Below are positions 17,631 through 26,530 of a stretch of 64,000 nucleotides of DNA, piece by piece (position 1 is the first letter of the stretch; each line of letters opens with the position of its first letter). The stretch is from JAJYSO01 sp964586655 (GTDB lineage: Bacteria; Bacteroidota; Bacteroidia; Flavobacteriales; Flavobacteriaceae): contig CAZPGY010000006.1 of the NCBI GenBank assembly GCA_964586655.1, forward strand, positions 66,395 to 130,394, given 5' to 3'. The notes under the pieces were generated by a model. The model was not told the origin of the DNA. It did no database searches and saw only the letters and a list, made by a program, of their open reading frames with translations. Made by a program: the position numbers and the translations under genes.

Positions 17631-17643
17631 ACAAAATTTAAAA

Positions 17644-18861
17644 ATGAAAAAATATCTACTGGTTCTTTTATTATGCGTTTCACTTGGAAGCTATTCACAA
17701 GTTAAAAAGAAAGTTTTGTTTATTGGAAACAGTTATACCGCTGTAAATAATTTACCATCGCTTGTGGCTAATTTAGCAAATTCAGATGGAAAACTTTTAG
17801 ATTACAATTCCAGTACACCGGGCGGATACACCCTTGAACAACACACTACAAACGCCAACACTTTAAATCTAATCGGTAGCAAAGCATGGGATTTTGTAGT
17901 TTTACAAGAACAGAGTCAACTCCCTTCATTTCCAGCGCAACAGGTAGCCAACTCGGTTTATCCCTACGCAGCTATACTCGTAGACTCTATTTACAGCAAC
18001 AACCTGTGCTCAGTTCCTCTTTTTTATGACACTTGGGGAAGGCAAAATGGCGATCCACAATGGGACAGTATCAATACCTTCAACAAAATGAATACTCGTT
18101 TATATAAAGCCTATAAAACAATGGCGAAGGATGCAAAAGGAATGCTATCTCCGGTTGGTATAGCATTCAAATATATAAAAGACGACAACGCTGCAGTTGT
18201 GTCATTTAATCAGCTCTATCAATCCGATCAAAGCCACCCTACCCTATATGGTTCCTACTTGGCCGCTTGTGTTTTTTACAACATCATTTTTTCTACCAAT
18301 TCAGAGGGGAATTCTTTTTCCCCCACAGGAATATCAAATAACGAGGCCGCATATTTACAATCAGTTGCAAAACACGTAGTGTATGATATGCCTTCCATTC
18401 GAGTAGACTACCGACCTTTATCAGAAAACGATTTTACCTACAATATCTCTCAAAATACTATCACTTTCACCTCTTCAATACACGAAGGATCAATTGCTTC
18501 TTGGGATTTTGGAGACGGCACCACGTCTACAAACATAAATCCATCACACAGCTATGCAACAACAGGCTCTTTTCAAGTAAAAATGATTACCCAAAACAAT
18601 TGTTATTCCGATACCCTGACAAAAACAATTACTATAAATACTTTGGGAATCGATCATTTAACTACAGAATCCACGCTGAAGGTTTATCCAAATCCTTCCA
18701 TAAACGGCGTTATTCATTTAAATAATCGGCACCAAACTTACGCTGTTTACAATCTGTTAGGCAAGGAAATTTATGTGGGAAAGGCCCCGGTAATAACACT
18801 TCCCAAAGGCGTCTATATTTTGAAGATAAAAAATAATTCGAAAAAAATTATCGTGCTATGA
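17644..18861 (+). CDS. Secreted SGNH-hydrolase-like protein with PKD and T9SS domains
   Basis: 405-aa exported protein. Signal peptide about 1-19 (SLGSYSQ). The SGNH/DUF4886-like hydrolase domain (about 22-250) has block I VLFIGNSYT with the nucleophile Ser, and block V DQSHPTLYGS with the Asp/His pair. A PKD domain (about 270-330) contains WDFGDGTTS and the YATTGSFQVK strand. A short type A sorting domain follows (KVYPNPSINGVIHL to the end), so it is a likely T9SS cargo acting on extracellular esters or acetylated glycans; the substrate is inference. E2 sequence ends 13 bp before the ATG, so any promoter lies in or overlaps the repeat. Confidence 0.8.
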   Translation: MKKYLLVLLLCVSLGSYSQVKKKVLFIGNSYTAVNNLPSLVANLANSDGKLLDYNSSTPGGYTLEQHTTNANTLNLIGSKAWDFVVLQEQSQLPSFPAQQVANSVYPYAAILVDSIYSNNLCSVPLFYDTWGRQNGDPQWDSINTFNKMNTRLYKAYKTMAKDAKGMLSPVGIAFKYIKDDNAAVVSFNQLYQSDQSHPTLYGSYLAACVFYNIIFSTNSEGNSFSPTGISNNEAAYLQSVAKHVVYDMPSIRVDYRPLSENDFTYNISQNTITFTSSIHEGSIASWDFGDGTTSTNINPSHSYATTGSFQVKMITQNNCYSDTLTKTITINTLGIDHLTTESTLKVYPNPSINGVIHLNNRHQTYAVYNLLGKEIYVGKAPVITLPKGVYILKIKNNSKKIIVL

Positions 18862-19272
18862 TGGGTTCAAAAAATCAGCACCATAAATTTTAAAAAACAA
18901 AGCGAAAAACTCTCCTTACAGGCAGAAACATCATTTTGCATAATAGAAAGCTTAAATGAGCCCATAGGTAAGAAATGCTAATAATTAGTTATTCCTTAAA
19001 ACCCAAATAATCAATCACAAATTATTGATGATCAGAGGCGTAATGTTGATAAATAAGGGTTCTGCAATAGCTTAAATTGCAAGGATAGTGTTATCTTGTA
19101 CAACAACCCTTCAAGGGATCTAAACCCTTGAAGGGTTATACCTCAGAAAAACCCGCTATGCCGATCCGATTGATGGTGGACTGTATACTGCTTAAAGATT
19201 TGTATAACCCTGGAGATGAGAAAGTTTAAAAAAGGTTTAGAGTTCAGTCCTAAATATTAGACCATTTTAATT
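18862..19272. other. 411-bp intergenic region with E4 hairpin
   Basis: No gene seen. It separates the convergent ends of the SGNH gene and pxpC, and holds the E4 hairpin at 19105-19137. The rest is AT-rich, unrecognised sequence. Confidence 0.5.
19105..19137. repeat. E4 hairpin repeat
   Basis: AACCCTTCAAGGG (19105-19117) and its exact reverse complement (19125-19137) flank a 7-nt loop. A second, slightly diverged copy lies inside the E2 repeat near 45786-45817. Each arm is itself nearly palindromic (CCCTTCAAGGG). Confidence 0.75.
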
Positions 19273-20133
19273 TTACTCCTCCTGCTCTTTCAAGAATATC
19301 TCAACAGGATCTCCTTGCCGTTTTTGTGCCAATAGATTAATACTTTGTGCATCGAGCTGCAAAATACGCGGATAGCCGCCGGTACTTTGCCCGTCCCGCA
19401 TTAGAATGATAAGGTTTCCGGCCGGCGTGAGTTGTACCGTTCCGGGCAATACCGGTTGGGTTAAAATGGGGTTGAGTTGATTTTTAAATTTCTCAGACAG
19501 TTGATAAGCTTGTCGGTTGTTGTTTTTGGATACGGTAAATTTGGTTCGCAGCAAAGCTTCTTGTTGCGCCTTGGAAAGCTGCTTCCACTCCGGTCCCCGA
19601 TATGCTTTTATAGCTGCTGTTTGATAGCGCCTTCGTTTAAATTTCACCGAAGCCCGAGCCGGCTTTTTGTTGTCCACTACTCGAGGCAAAGGCAACTCTT
19701 GCCCTGCTCTTATTTTTGAAACCGAAGTAATGCCCTCATAAAAACAGCGGCTTCCCAACACTTTCTCGGTTTGGAAGCCGCCTTGTATTGCCAAATAAGC
19801 TCGCGCTCCCTCCGTAATTCTTCCAATTTTTAAAATATCGCCCTTTTGGATTTTAAATACCGTATTGAGCTCCACTTCTCTATCGTTGAGGGTAACTTCT
19901 GCCGCCAATCCACTAACAGCTGCCAAACTATTGCGAGAAAAATACAACTCCGGTCCCAACAGGGTGATTTCCATAAATGCCATATCGCGATGATTCCCCA
20001 CCAAAAGATTGGCCATTTTAGCCGCATATTTATCCATCGCGCCGCCTTGAGGCACTCCGTATTGTGCCATATTCAAACGACCTCGATCCTGAATCGTAGT
20101 CCACAACCCCGGAGAAATCACTTTAACGCTCAT
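19273..20133 (-). CDS. pxpC: 5-oxoprolinase subunit C (biotin-dependent carboxylase-like fold)
   Basis: 286-aa subunit of the prokaryotic ATP-dependent 5-oxoprolinase PxpABC, which opens 5-oxoproline (pyroglutamate) to glutamate. Recognised by the N-terminus SVKVISPGLWTTIQDRGRLNMAQYGVPQGGAMD, the GDILKIGRITEGARAYLAIQGGF block and the C-terminal GYPRILQLDAQSINLLAQ. The start overlaps the end of pxpB by 11 nt. It is the last gene of a tight A-B-C operon on the minus strand. Older names are KipA or urea amidolyase-related protein. Confidence 0.9.
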   Translation of the reverse strand: MSVKVISPGLWTTIQDRGRLNMAQYGVPQGGAMDKYAAKMANLLVGNHRDMAFMEITLLGPELYFSRNSLAAVSGLAAEVTLNDREVELNTVFKIQKGDILKIGRITEGARAYLAIQGGFQTEKVLGSRCFYEGITSVSKIRAGQELPLPRVVDNKKPARASVKFKRRRYQTAAIKAYRGPEWKQLSKAQQEALLRTKFTVSKNNNRQAYQLSEKFKNQLNPILTQPVLPGTVQLTPAGNLIILMRDGQSTGGYPRILQLDAQSINLLAQKRQGDPVEIFLKEQEE

Positions 20134-20860
20134 GACTAATTTTTTTAAGGGTTAAATGAAATTCTCCCGCATCCACCTGTTGTTGAATTTGTTTATACGC
20201 CTCCAAGGAAACCGCTTTAAATTGAAGTTTGTCTCCCGGTCGAAAAACAGAAGGTGGATTTTTAAAAGGATCAAAAAATGAGACGGGACAATTCCCAATA
20301 ATCTGCCATCCGCCGGGGGAGGTTTTGGGGTAAATTCCGGTCTGATTTTCGGCCAATCCAACCGCCCCTTTTTCGACCCGCAAACGCGGTTCCTTTTTAC
20401 GAGAAATTTTAAGCCGATTATCCAATCCGCCGAGGTATAAAAAACCCGGTAAAAATCCGATAAAATAAATGGTGTAAACCGGAGCGGTATGCAAATCGAT
20501 TATCGCTTCTTTTGACAAGTTTTTTTGTCGGGCAACCGCTTCCAAATCCACTCCCAATTCATCAGCATAACAAACCGGAAGGGTGTATAAATTAACCCCT
20601 AACTTTGGGGGCACTTCTACTGTCGAAATTAAGTCTATAATCCGCTTTTTTTGATCATAGAAATTATTTATAGTGTATGTGTATTTTATTATTAATGAGC
20701 TATATGTATTGTTTATCTCAAGTATTGGTTTAGGTGTATTTTTTTGTATTGATTTTTTGACCTCAAGGATAAAATAGAGCAAATTCTCTTCAATTTCTTG
20801 GGGCCAGGAAACCAAAATTGCCCGCTCTCCCATCAAACTTATTTGTGGATTTTTTATCAT
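20123..20860 (-). CDS. pxpB: 5-oxoprolinase subunit B (KipI-like)
   Basis: Second subunit of PxpABC, formerly called allophanate hydrolase subunit 1 or KipI. Diagnostic blocks are ISLMGERAILVSW, PVCYADELGVDLEAVA, APVYTIYFIGFLPGFLYLGGL, and NQTGIYPKTSPGGWQIIGNCP. The frame is open for 28 more codons upstream, but those overlap pxpA. I start at 20860, where the ATG overlaps the pxpA stop as ATGA, the usual coupling; this gives 245 aa starting MIKNPQISLMGERA. It overlaps pxpC by 11 nt. Confidence 0.9.
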   Translation of the reverse strand: MIKNPQISLMGERAILVSWPQEIEENLLYFILEVKKSIQKNTPKPILEINNTYSSLIIKYTYTINNFYDQKKRIIDLISTVEVPPKLGVNLYTLPVCYADELGVDLEAVARQKNLSKEAIIDLHTAPVYTIYFIGFLPGFLYLGGLDNRLKISRKKEPRLRVEKGAVGLAENQTGIYPKTSPGGWQIIGNCPVSFFDPFKNPPSVFRPGDKLQFKAVSLEAYKQIQQQVDAGEFHLTLKKISHER

Positions 20861-21588
20861 AAAATTTCTATCTTTCTCCGAGTCAATTCTGTGGCTAAAT
20901 ATCTTAAAATTTCTACAGAATTTTGAGTGTCGCCGTGCAGACAAATCGTATCAAAATCAGCCGTCAAAATCGTGCCGTCCACCGCATTGATTTCTCCCTT
21001 TTTTGCGACTGTTAAAACCCGTTTTAAAACCTGTTCTTTTTCTGTCAAAACGGCTTCATTTTTTTGCCGAGATACCAATTTAAAATCAGCCGTGTAATTT
21101 CGATCGGCAAAACCTTCTTTCCAGGTCTTTATTTTTCCTGCAGCCATTTTTTCGACAACCGATTCCGGAGGCACAAATAAGATTAAATCTTCGTCAATTT
21201 CCAAAACCGTATCGATAACCAGCCGAGCTTTTGAGCTATCTCGAGCAATTTCATTATACAGATATCCATGAGGCTTTACATGATGGAGCTGCTCCCCTGC
21301 GGCCTCCACTATCTGCTTCAACCCCTCAATCTGCGATTTCAAAGCCATTTTTAAAGCCCCATCGGAGAGTTTCATTGGCCGCCGGCCAAAATTTGCCTTA
21401 TCCGGATAAGAAGGATGTGCCCCTATCTTTACACCGTTATTTAAAGCCAAATTGACGGTTTTCAGCATTGTTTCCGCATCTCCAAAATGCCCGCCACAGG
21501 CAATGTTACAAGCCGAAATATGCAACATCAGCCGATCGTCATATCCACCGCCTTCCCCCAGGTCACAATTGAGATTGATTGTTGTCAT
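20857..21588 (-). CDS. pxpA: 5-oxoprolinase subunit A (LamB/YcsF family)
   Basis: 243-aa first subunit of the 5-oxoprolinase complex. The N-terminus TTINLNCDLGEGGGYDDRLM, the NIACGGHFGDAETMLKTV motif, IGAHPSYPDKANFGRR and LHHVKPHGYLYNEIARD are hallmarks of the LamB/YcsF family. As first gene of the pxpABC set it is preceded by a 524-bp repeat-rich gap. The set would recover glutamate from cyclised N-terminal Gln released by peptide turnover; a glutamine cyclotransferase lies elsewhere in this window at 47242. Confidence 0.92.
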   Translation of the reverse strand: MTTINLNCDLGEGGGYDDRLMLHISACNIACGGHFGDAETMLKTVNLALNNGVKIGAHPSYPDKANFGRRPMKLSDGALKMALKSQIEGLKQIVEAAGEQLHHVKPHGYLYNEIARDSSKARLVIDTVLEIDEDLILFVPPESVVEKMAAGKIKTWKEGFADRNYTADFKLVSRQKNEAVLTEKEQVLKRVLTVAKKGEINAVDGTILTADFDTICLHGDTQNSVEILRYLATELTRRKIEIL

Positions 21589-21721
21589 AATTATCCTATT
21601 CTTTTTTCGTTTCGGAAAAGATACTAAATGACAAAGGAATCTTCCGACACTACCGAAAAGTATTTTTGGAATTATTGAAAATATAACAACACCTTCAACG
21701 GGGACTTCCTAAAAAATTAAA

Positions 21722-22048
21722 CCACTATGGACTAAAGTCCAATTTTAAAGTAGCCACGAATTACACAAATTCACACGAATTGTTTTGTGAAAATTCATGT
21801 CATACCAAAATGAAATATTAATTAGTCCAATATTTATGTCTAAATTCCAAATCTCTTCGTTAATCCCGCACGTGCGGGACGTCATAGCTATGGCTATGCC
21901 TGCGTTTTTTGCCTTGACCTTTGAAATTTATCCTATAAATCTTTAAACCAATTTATAAATCACTTTGGTATCATTTGTAGTTTAAAATTTTTAGAAACCA
22001 AAGTTGACGCACTAAAAGTGCATAGTTTTAAACTGTATTTGAGACCAA
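21722..22048 (-). repeat. E3 repeat interrupted by E1
   Basis: Minus-strand copy of E3, bounded by TAAA at 21718-21721 and 22049-22052 (TTTA on the E3 strand). It is split by an E1 element at 21802-21971. The total of 327 bp equals 157 (length of uninterrupted E3 at 59094-59250 and 63789-63945) plus 170 (E1). With it the 524-bp gap between pxpA and the DUF2891 gene is mostly repeat; the flanks show nothing recognisable. Confidence 0.8.
21802..21971 (+). repeat. E1 MITE-like repeat, best full copy (170 bp)
   Basis: Left end ATACCAAAATGAAATATTAA and right end ATAAATCACTTTGGTAT form an imperfect terminal inverted repeat of about 24 bp. The core holds the palindromes CCCGCACGTGCGGG and CATAGCTATGGCTATG followed by CCTGCGTTTTTTGCC. 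No coding capacity. Related copies or fragments lie at 6089, 12269, 31772, 40989, 43877, 45552, 53101, 59438 and 60850. Confidence 0.8.
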
Positions 22049-22112
22049 TAAAGCTTAACGAATTATCACAAGACCTCTAAAAATCAGGCTGTTATCAATC
22101 AAAACGCTCATT

Positions 22113-23264
22113 TTATGGGAGCGTTCTTCGGTTCAAGGCATAAATAGCAAAACTACCCAACCAGTGACTCCCCATATAGGAGTCTTTGTGGAGAATATGC
22201 TCAAAGGAATGCTGAAAATGCTTGTCTCCTACTCTTTTGAGATGCTTCAATCGTTCAAAGGAATTGGCCAAATCATAAAACACCCAGGCACGACTAAAAT
22301 TCAATCCATCTAAGTGGACCAACTTCCCATCACCACGGTCGGTGACTTGCCCTACCTGTAATTTAAAATCAGAATCGAAAAGCCGGGGCATAAAGCCTCC
22401 TAACCAATCTATAAACTTTTCCTCGGGCAAGACCCGCTGCATAATGTTGACTTCTTCCAAACAAGGAGATAAAAAACTAAATCCGCCGGGTTCATAGGCA
22501 ATAGGACAGTTTTTATCGGCTCCGTAAAAATCTTTGGCGCGGGAGACAATCAATTCTTTGAGCGCTCGATCTCCCACAGCTTGGGCATAATCATAGGCAA
22601 AAACAAGTGCAAAAGCCGTGTTTTCATGCTGCCCCACCCGAAGCGGACGAGTCAGTTTGGGGAGAAAATCTTTTAGGTATTTTACGATCAAATCGGTAAG
22701 CGGCTGAAGATGGGTCTCGAGCGTATCGGCCATCGGGCTGTCCCAAGTATGTAATTCTTCTGCCAATTTGAGCAACCAAGCCCAACCATAGGTGCGTTCA
22801 TAACTGTCATCACTTTTAAAATAAGCCACCTCTTGAGCTATGTTTTCAGGAGAAAGATGTGCTTTTAATTTGGCTTTAATTTGCGCTGCTTTTTCCAATT
22901 CGGGATGGCTTTTTAATAAGCTGACCAGCGACCAATGCCCGTGCACACTCGAATGCCAATCAAAACAACCATAAAACGCCGGATGGAGTTCTTTCGGACG
23001 AGCCAATTCATCTGTTGAATGCAACACCTGTCCCAATTTATTGGGAAACTCCTTACTCAAACAATGTAAAGGAAGTGCCGCCAACTTATTGGCATTTTCA
23101 AGGGATAGTTCCGGTATTTTAACCTCTTTTTTCTTGGTCATAAAACTATCTTTTGGTCCTGATTTTTGATCCGATTGAGGAATTGTCTTTTGTCCCGTTT
23201 CCTTACAGGCAAAAAACAAGAACAATAAACATAAAGAAAAGAGTTTGGTTTTCATAGAAATCAT
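22113..23264 (-). CDS. DUF2891 family lipoprotein
   Basis: 383-aa protein matching DUF2891 by its HPAFYGCFDWHSSVHGHW block near residue 100 and the HENTAFALVFAYDYA and GSHWLGSFAIYAL segments. DUF2891 is an uncharacterised, helix-rich family. The N-terminus has a hydrophobic stretch ending FFACKETGQ, a lipobox with Cys about 20, so the mature protein should be membrane-anchored. Met 4 (23255) is an alternative start giving a more compact signal. It is divergent from the gene at 23391, sharing a 126-bp promoter region. Enzymatic role unknown; the conserved His/Trp/Asp set suggests a carbohydrate-active or hydrolytic site, but this is a guess. Confidence 0.75.
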   Translation of the reverse strand: MISMKTKLFSLCLLFLFFACKETGQKTIPQSDQKSGPKDSFMTKKKEVKIPELSLENANKLAALPLHCLSKEFPNKLGQVLHSTDELARPKELHPAFYGCFDWHSSVHGHWSLVSLLKSHPELEKAAQIKAKLKAHLSPENIAQEVAYFKSDDSYERTYGWAWLLKLAEELHTWDSPMADTLETHLQPLTDLIVKYLKDFLPKLTRPLRVGQHENTAFALVFAYDYAQAVGDRALKELIVSRAKDFYGADKNCPIAYEPGGFSFLSPCLEEVNIMQRVLPEEKFIDWLGGFMPRLFDSDFKLQVGQVTDRGDGKLVHLDGLNFSRAWVFYDLANSFERLKHLKRVGDKHFQHSFEHILHKDSYMGSHWLGSFAIYALNRRTLP

Positions 23265-23345
23265 TTAAACTTGCTAAAGACGGATTCCTTATGGTCCTTT
23301 CTTAGCTTTTTCAATTCTTAAAAATATGAATTATTACAAAAAGAA

Positions 23346-23353
23346 TACCTTTG
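23346..23353 (+). promoter_or_regulatory. -7 box upstream of the 23391 gene
   Basis: TACCTTTG matches TAnnTTTG; initiation near 23360 leaves a leader of about 30 nt. Confidence 0.55.
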
Positions 23354-23390
23354 TATCTCATTTTATTAATCGAGATCAAAAAAAAAGAAG

Positions 23391-24506
23391 ATGAGCAAAA
23401 CAGCCAACCTTAAACATGTCATCAGTTTACTTTTGCTTTTTGCCATAACCCCGCTCCATGCCCAGCACAAAAAATTGGACACCACCAATTACTTCGATTA
23501 TTACAAAACCGTTAATCGGGCCGAAAAATTATTTTTCATGAAAGGCAAAACAGACCGTGCCTTAAAGCTTTACGACAAAGCTTTCAAGGCTTATGATTTT
23601 GTTTTTGTCACCGATTTAATAGAGGCTGCACAAATTGCCCATTTCAAGCAACGCCCTTTTAAGAAGTATCTCAAACGAGGGTTTCAATTTGGACTAAAAT
23701 TTGAACACCTGAAAAATTATCCGATTTTTAAACCAGATTTAGAAAAGATTAAAGCAGATAAAGCCCTGAGAATTGCTTTTAAAAAAGGTCGAGAAAAATA
23801 TTTGGCCAAAATTGATTTTCATTATTTGAGTTGGTTATATAAGCTCTATTTAAAAGATCAGATTGATAAGCGACAACGGAATTACCACAGCGTTATAAAA
23901 CGAACCCAAAAGCAGATCAAACACAAAATTATAGAAAAAGGATTTCCGGGGGAATGGATTATTGGAGTTCCCGATTCCACCATATTTGCCGAGCATGGAA
24001 TTCATCAGCTTGATATTCGAGAACAAAAGAAAAAATTTGGAGATCAGTTGTGGTATGTTCACACTAAAGACAAGGCTCTTTCCCCTACTAATATTCTTGT
24101 TTTATTAATCCACACCCCTTGCCCCTATGGGGAGCTAAAAAAATTGCTATGGGAAGAAATGAAAAAAGGGCACCTTTATCCCCGTAGCATCGGCATGCTG
24201 TATGACAAAGGAAATTCTTTTACCAAAAATTATGACGTAACGCATCTTTGTCATCAAAAAAAATCAAAAAATAATGCTTATTTCAGGCTAAATGCTTTTA
24301 CAAGATATCCGGAAATAACCGAAGAGAACCTAAAAAAAACTGATTCCCTAAGGAAAGCATTCTATATTGTCCCCTATGAAGTTGACCTTAAGAAAAAAGA
24401 ATTTCAAAAGAAATATGGATTCAGACTCTTCCCGAGATACTTCGAACCGCTGCAAAAATCAGAGCCCTACAGCAATTTAGTTGAAAAGTATTATAAAAAA
24501 GATTAA
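23391..24506 (+). CDS. Secreted protein of unknown function, 371 aa
   Basis: I do not recognise the family. A signal peptide is clear (about 1-25, ending PLHAQ). The mature part is strongly basic and rich in Lys, Phe and Tyr. Residues about 35-80 (NRAEKLFFMKGKTDRALKLYDKAFKAYDF) look like one TPR-type helical pair. Residues about 190-290 hold the conserved-looking VPDSTIFAEHGIHQLDIREQ and LLIHTPCPYGELKKLLWEEMKKGHLYPRSIG blocks, which resemble an uncharacterised Bacteroidota module often found in secreted proteins. It has a -7 box 38 bp upstream and is followed by a small membrane protein. Function cannot be assigned. Confidence 0.65.
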   Translation: MSKTANLKHVISLLLLFAITPLHAQHKKLDTTNYFDYYKTVNRAEKLFFMKGKTDRALKLYDKAFKAYDFVFVTDLIEAAQIAHFKQRPFKKYLKRGFQFGLKFEHLKNYPIFKPDLEKIKADKALRIAFKKGREKYLAKIDFHYLSWLYKLYLKDQIDKRQRNYHSVIKRTQKQIKHKIIEKGFPGEWIIGVPDSTIFAEHGIHQLDIREQKKKFGDQLWYVHTKDKALSPTNILVLLIHTPCPYGELKKLLWEEMKKGHLYPRSIGMLYDKGNSFTKNYDVTHLCHQKKSKNNAYFRLNAFTRYPEITEENLKKTDSLRKAFYIVPYEVDLKKKEFQKKYGFRLFPRYFEPLQKSEPYSNLVEKYYKKD

Positions 24507-24598
24507 ATTGTTTCTCCGCCTTATCACTTTCAAAAAAAAACGACAATCCTATGGGAATAATTACAAAAAATATTATATTGCCGTTAAAGTTTTTTCAA

Positions 24599-24796
24599 AT
24601 GAAAAAGTTAGTCTTTATTTCCGGCCCTCTATTTTTTGCTACAATCGTCATAGGAGCCTTATTTAAAATCATGCATTGGGAATATGCCGGTATCCTTTTG
24701 ATGGTGGGTTTATTTGGAATGGTGCTGATTTTTATTCCTGCTTTAGCCAAGGTTTTATTTGACCATGTCAATAAAAACCACAGCTCAAAAAACTAA
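24599..24796 (+). CDS. Small two-helix membrane protein, GldL-like motif
   Basis: Start set at ATG 24599 (MKKLVFISG), giving 65 aa; the frame stays open to another ATG at 24551, which would overlap no gene but adds an unlikely basic lead. Two hydrophobic helices (about 5-22 and 28-52) flank LFKIMHWEYAG, a motif also found in the membrane part of GldL and in many small Bacteroidota membrane proteins. The C-terminus is basic (HVNKNHSSKN), probably cytoplasmic. Function unknown; the resemblance to GldL is limited to this motif, so it should not be called a motor protein. Confidence 0.55.
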   Translation: MKKLVFISGPLFFATIVIGALFKIMHWEYAGILLMVGLFGMVLIFIPALAKVLFDHVNKNHSSKN

Positions 24797-24847
24797 GCGG
24801 CATTCAATTCGTAACATTAACTAAGCCCTTTCCATAACTCGTCGTTT

Positions 24848-26386
24848 TTATCCCAACCAGCCGTCTCGGTCTAAACTGCGGTATTGAATGGCCTCGCTAA
24901 TATGACTCCCATTAATCTGTTTGGCTCCTTCGAGGTCAGCAATGGTGCGAGATACTTTTAAGATGCGATCATAGGCTCGTGCAGAAAGGTTCAAACGCTC
25001 CATAGCCGTTTTCAACAGGGTTTTAGAATTTTCATCCAATCGGCAAAACTTGCGAATTTGCTTGACATCCATCTGCGCATTGTAATGGATGTTTTCATAC
25101 TCGGCATAGCGTTTTGTTTGAATTTCTCGAGCAGCAGTCACTCGTTTTCGTATGGCTTCGCTTTTTTCTCCTCGGCGTTCATCGCTGAGCTTATCAAAAG
25201 GAACCGGGGTTACTTCAATATGAATATCGATGCGATCGAGTAAGGGACCACTGATTTTTCCCAAATAACGTTGAATTTCTGCCGGAGAAGACGTCCGTGG
25301 AGCATCGGGATCATTAAAATATCCACTCGGACTCGGGTTCATACTGGCTACCAACATAAAACTCGACGGATAGGTAACCGTAAACCTGGCCCGAGATATT
25401 GTGACTTCCCGATCTTCTAAGGGCTGTCGCATCACTTCCAAAACCGTACGTTTAAATTCGGGCAACTCATCCAAAAACAAAATTCCGTTGTGGGCCATAG
25501 AAATCTCTCCGGGCTGCGGATAAGTCCCTCCCCCCACCAATGCTACATCTGAAATGGTGTGGTGCGGACTTCGAAAAGGACGCTGGGCCATCAATCCTGT
25601 GTTGTTTTTGATTTTTCCAACCACACTATGGATTTTAGTAGTTTCTAAAGCTTCGTGTAAAGTCATGGGCGGCAAAATGGTAGGAAGCCGCTTGGCCAAC
25701 ATTGTTTTTCCCGATCCGGGCGGACCAATCAAAATAATATTGTGCCCTCCGGCAGCGGCAATTTCCATACAGCGTTTGATGGATTCTTGCCCTTTGACAT
25801 CTGCAAAATCATAGGCCGGATTTTGCAGATTTTCATAAAATTGTTTGCGGGTGTCAACCACCGTTCGCTCCAGCGCTTCCCCTTTATCAAAAAAATTAAT
25901 GACCTCCATAATATTTTTGATTCCATAAACCTCAAGCCCATCGACAATGGCTGCTTCTTCGGCATTCTGAAAAGGCAATATAAATCCTTTGAACCCTTCC
26001 TCTTTAGCCTTTATCGCAATGGGTAAAGCGCCTTTAATGGGCTGTAAACTGCCGTCAAGGGAAAGCTCACCCATGATTAAATAATCTCCTATGTTTTCAG
26101 CTTTAATTTGAGCAGAAGCTGCCAAAATCCCCAGGGCCAGCGTCAGGTCATAAGCCGATCCTTCTTTGTGCATATCGGCCGGTGCCATATTAAGCGTAAT
26201 CTTCTTTCCGGGGAGATGGTAAGCATTGTTTTGTAAAGCCGCAGCAATGCGAAAACTACTTTCTTTTATCGCATTGTCAGGCAAGCCCACCAAGTGATAG
26301 CCAATTCCGGTTACGATATTGACCTCTACGGTAATGGTGGTTGCTTCTACACCAAAAACGGCACTTCCATAGACCTTGACTAACAT
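24848..26386 (-). CDS. comM: YifB/ComM family AAA+ ATPase (Mg-chelatase-like)
   Basis: 512-aa protein of the ComM/YifB family, a hexameric helicase-like AAA+ ATPase that promotes branch migration during natural transformation in other bacteria. The N-terminal domain (about 1-180; VYGSAVFGVEATTITVEVNI, GLPDNAIKESSFRI) is followed by the AAA+ core with Walker A GPPGSGKT (about 221), FRSPHHTIS, GEISMAHNGILFLDELPEF with Walker B, and NPSPSGYF, then a C-terminal helical domain (LNLSARAYDRILKVSRTIADL). Complete, with no frameshift. No other competence genes are in the window. Confidence 0.92.
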   Translation of the reverse strand: MLVKVYGSAVFGVEATTITVEVNIVTGIGYHLVGLPDNAIKESSFRIAAALQNNAYHLPGKKITLNMAPADMHKEGSAYDLTLALGILAASAQIKAENIGDYLIMGELSLDGSLQPIKGALPIAIKAKEEGFKGFILPFQNAEEAAIVDGLEVYGIKNIMEVINFFDKGEALERTVVDTRKQFYENLQNPAYDFADVKGQESIKRCMEIAAAGGHNIILIGPPGSGKTMLAKRLPTILPPMTLHEALETTKIHSVVGKIKNNTGLMAQRPFRSPHHTISDVALVGGGTYPQPGEISMAHNGILFLDELPEFKRTVLEVMRQPLEDREVTISRARFTVTYPSSFMLVASMNPSPSGYFNDPDAPRTSSPAEIQRYLGKISGPLLDRIDIHIEVTPVPFDKLSDERRGEKSEAIRKRVTAAREIQTKRYAEYENIHYNAQMDVKQIRKFCRLDENSKTLLKTAMERLNLSARAYDRILKVSRTIADLEGAKQINGSHISEAIQYRSLDRDGWLG

Positions 26387-26530
26387 GCTCTTAATTTTTT
26401 CTTAAAAATAATAAAATATTCCTATTCCTCCTTAAAGTCATGAAAATATTTTTAGAAGCAGGTTGTTTTTGTTCTCAAATAAAATATATAAAGTGTATCT
26501 TTCGCCTGAACTTTAAATCCATAAATTACT

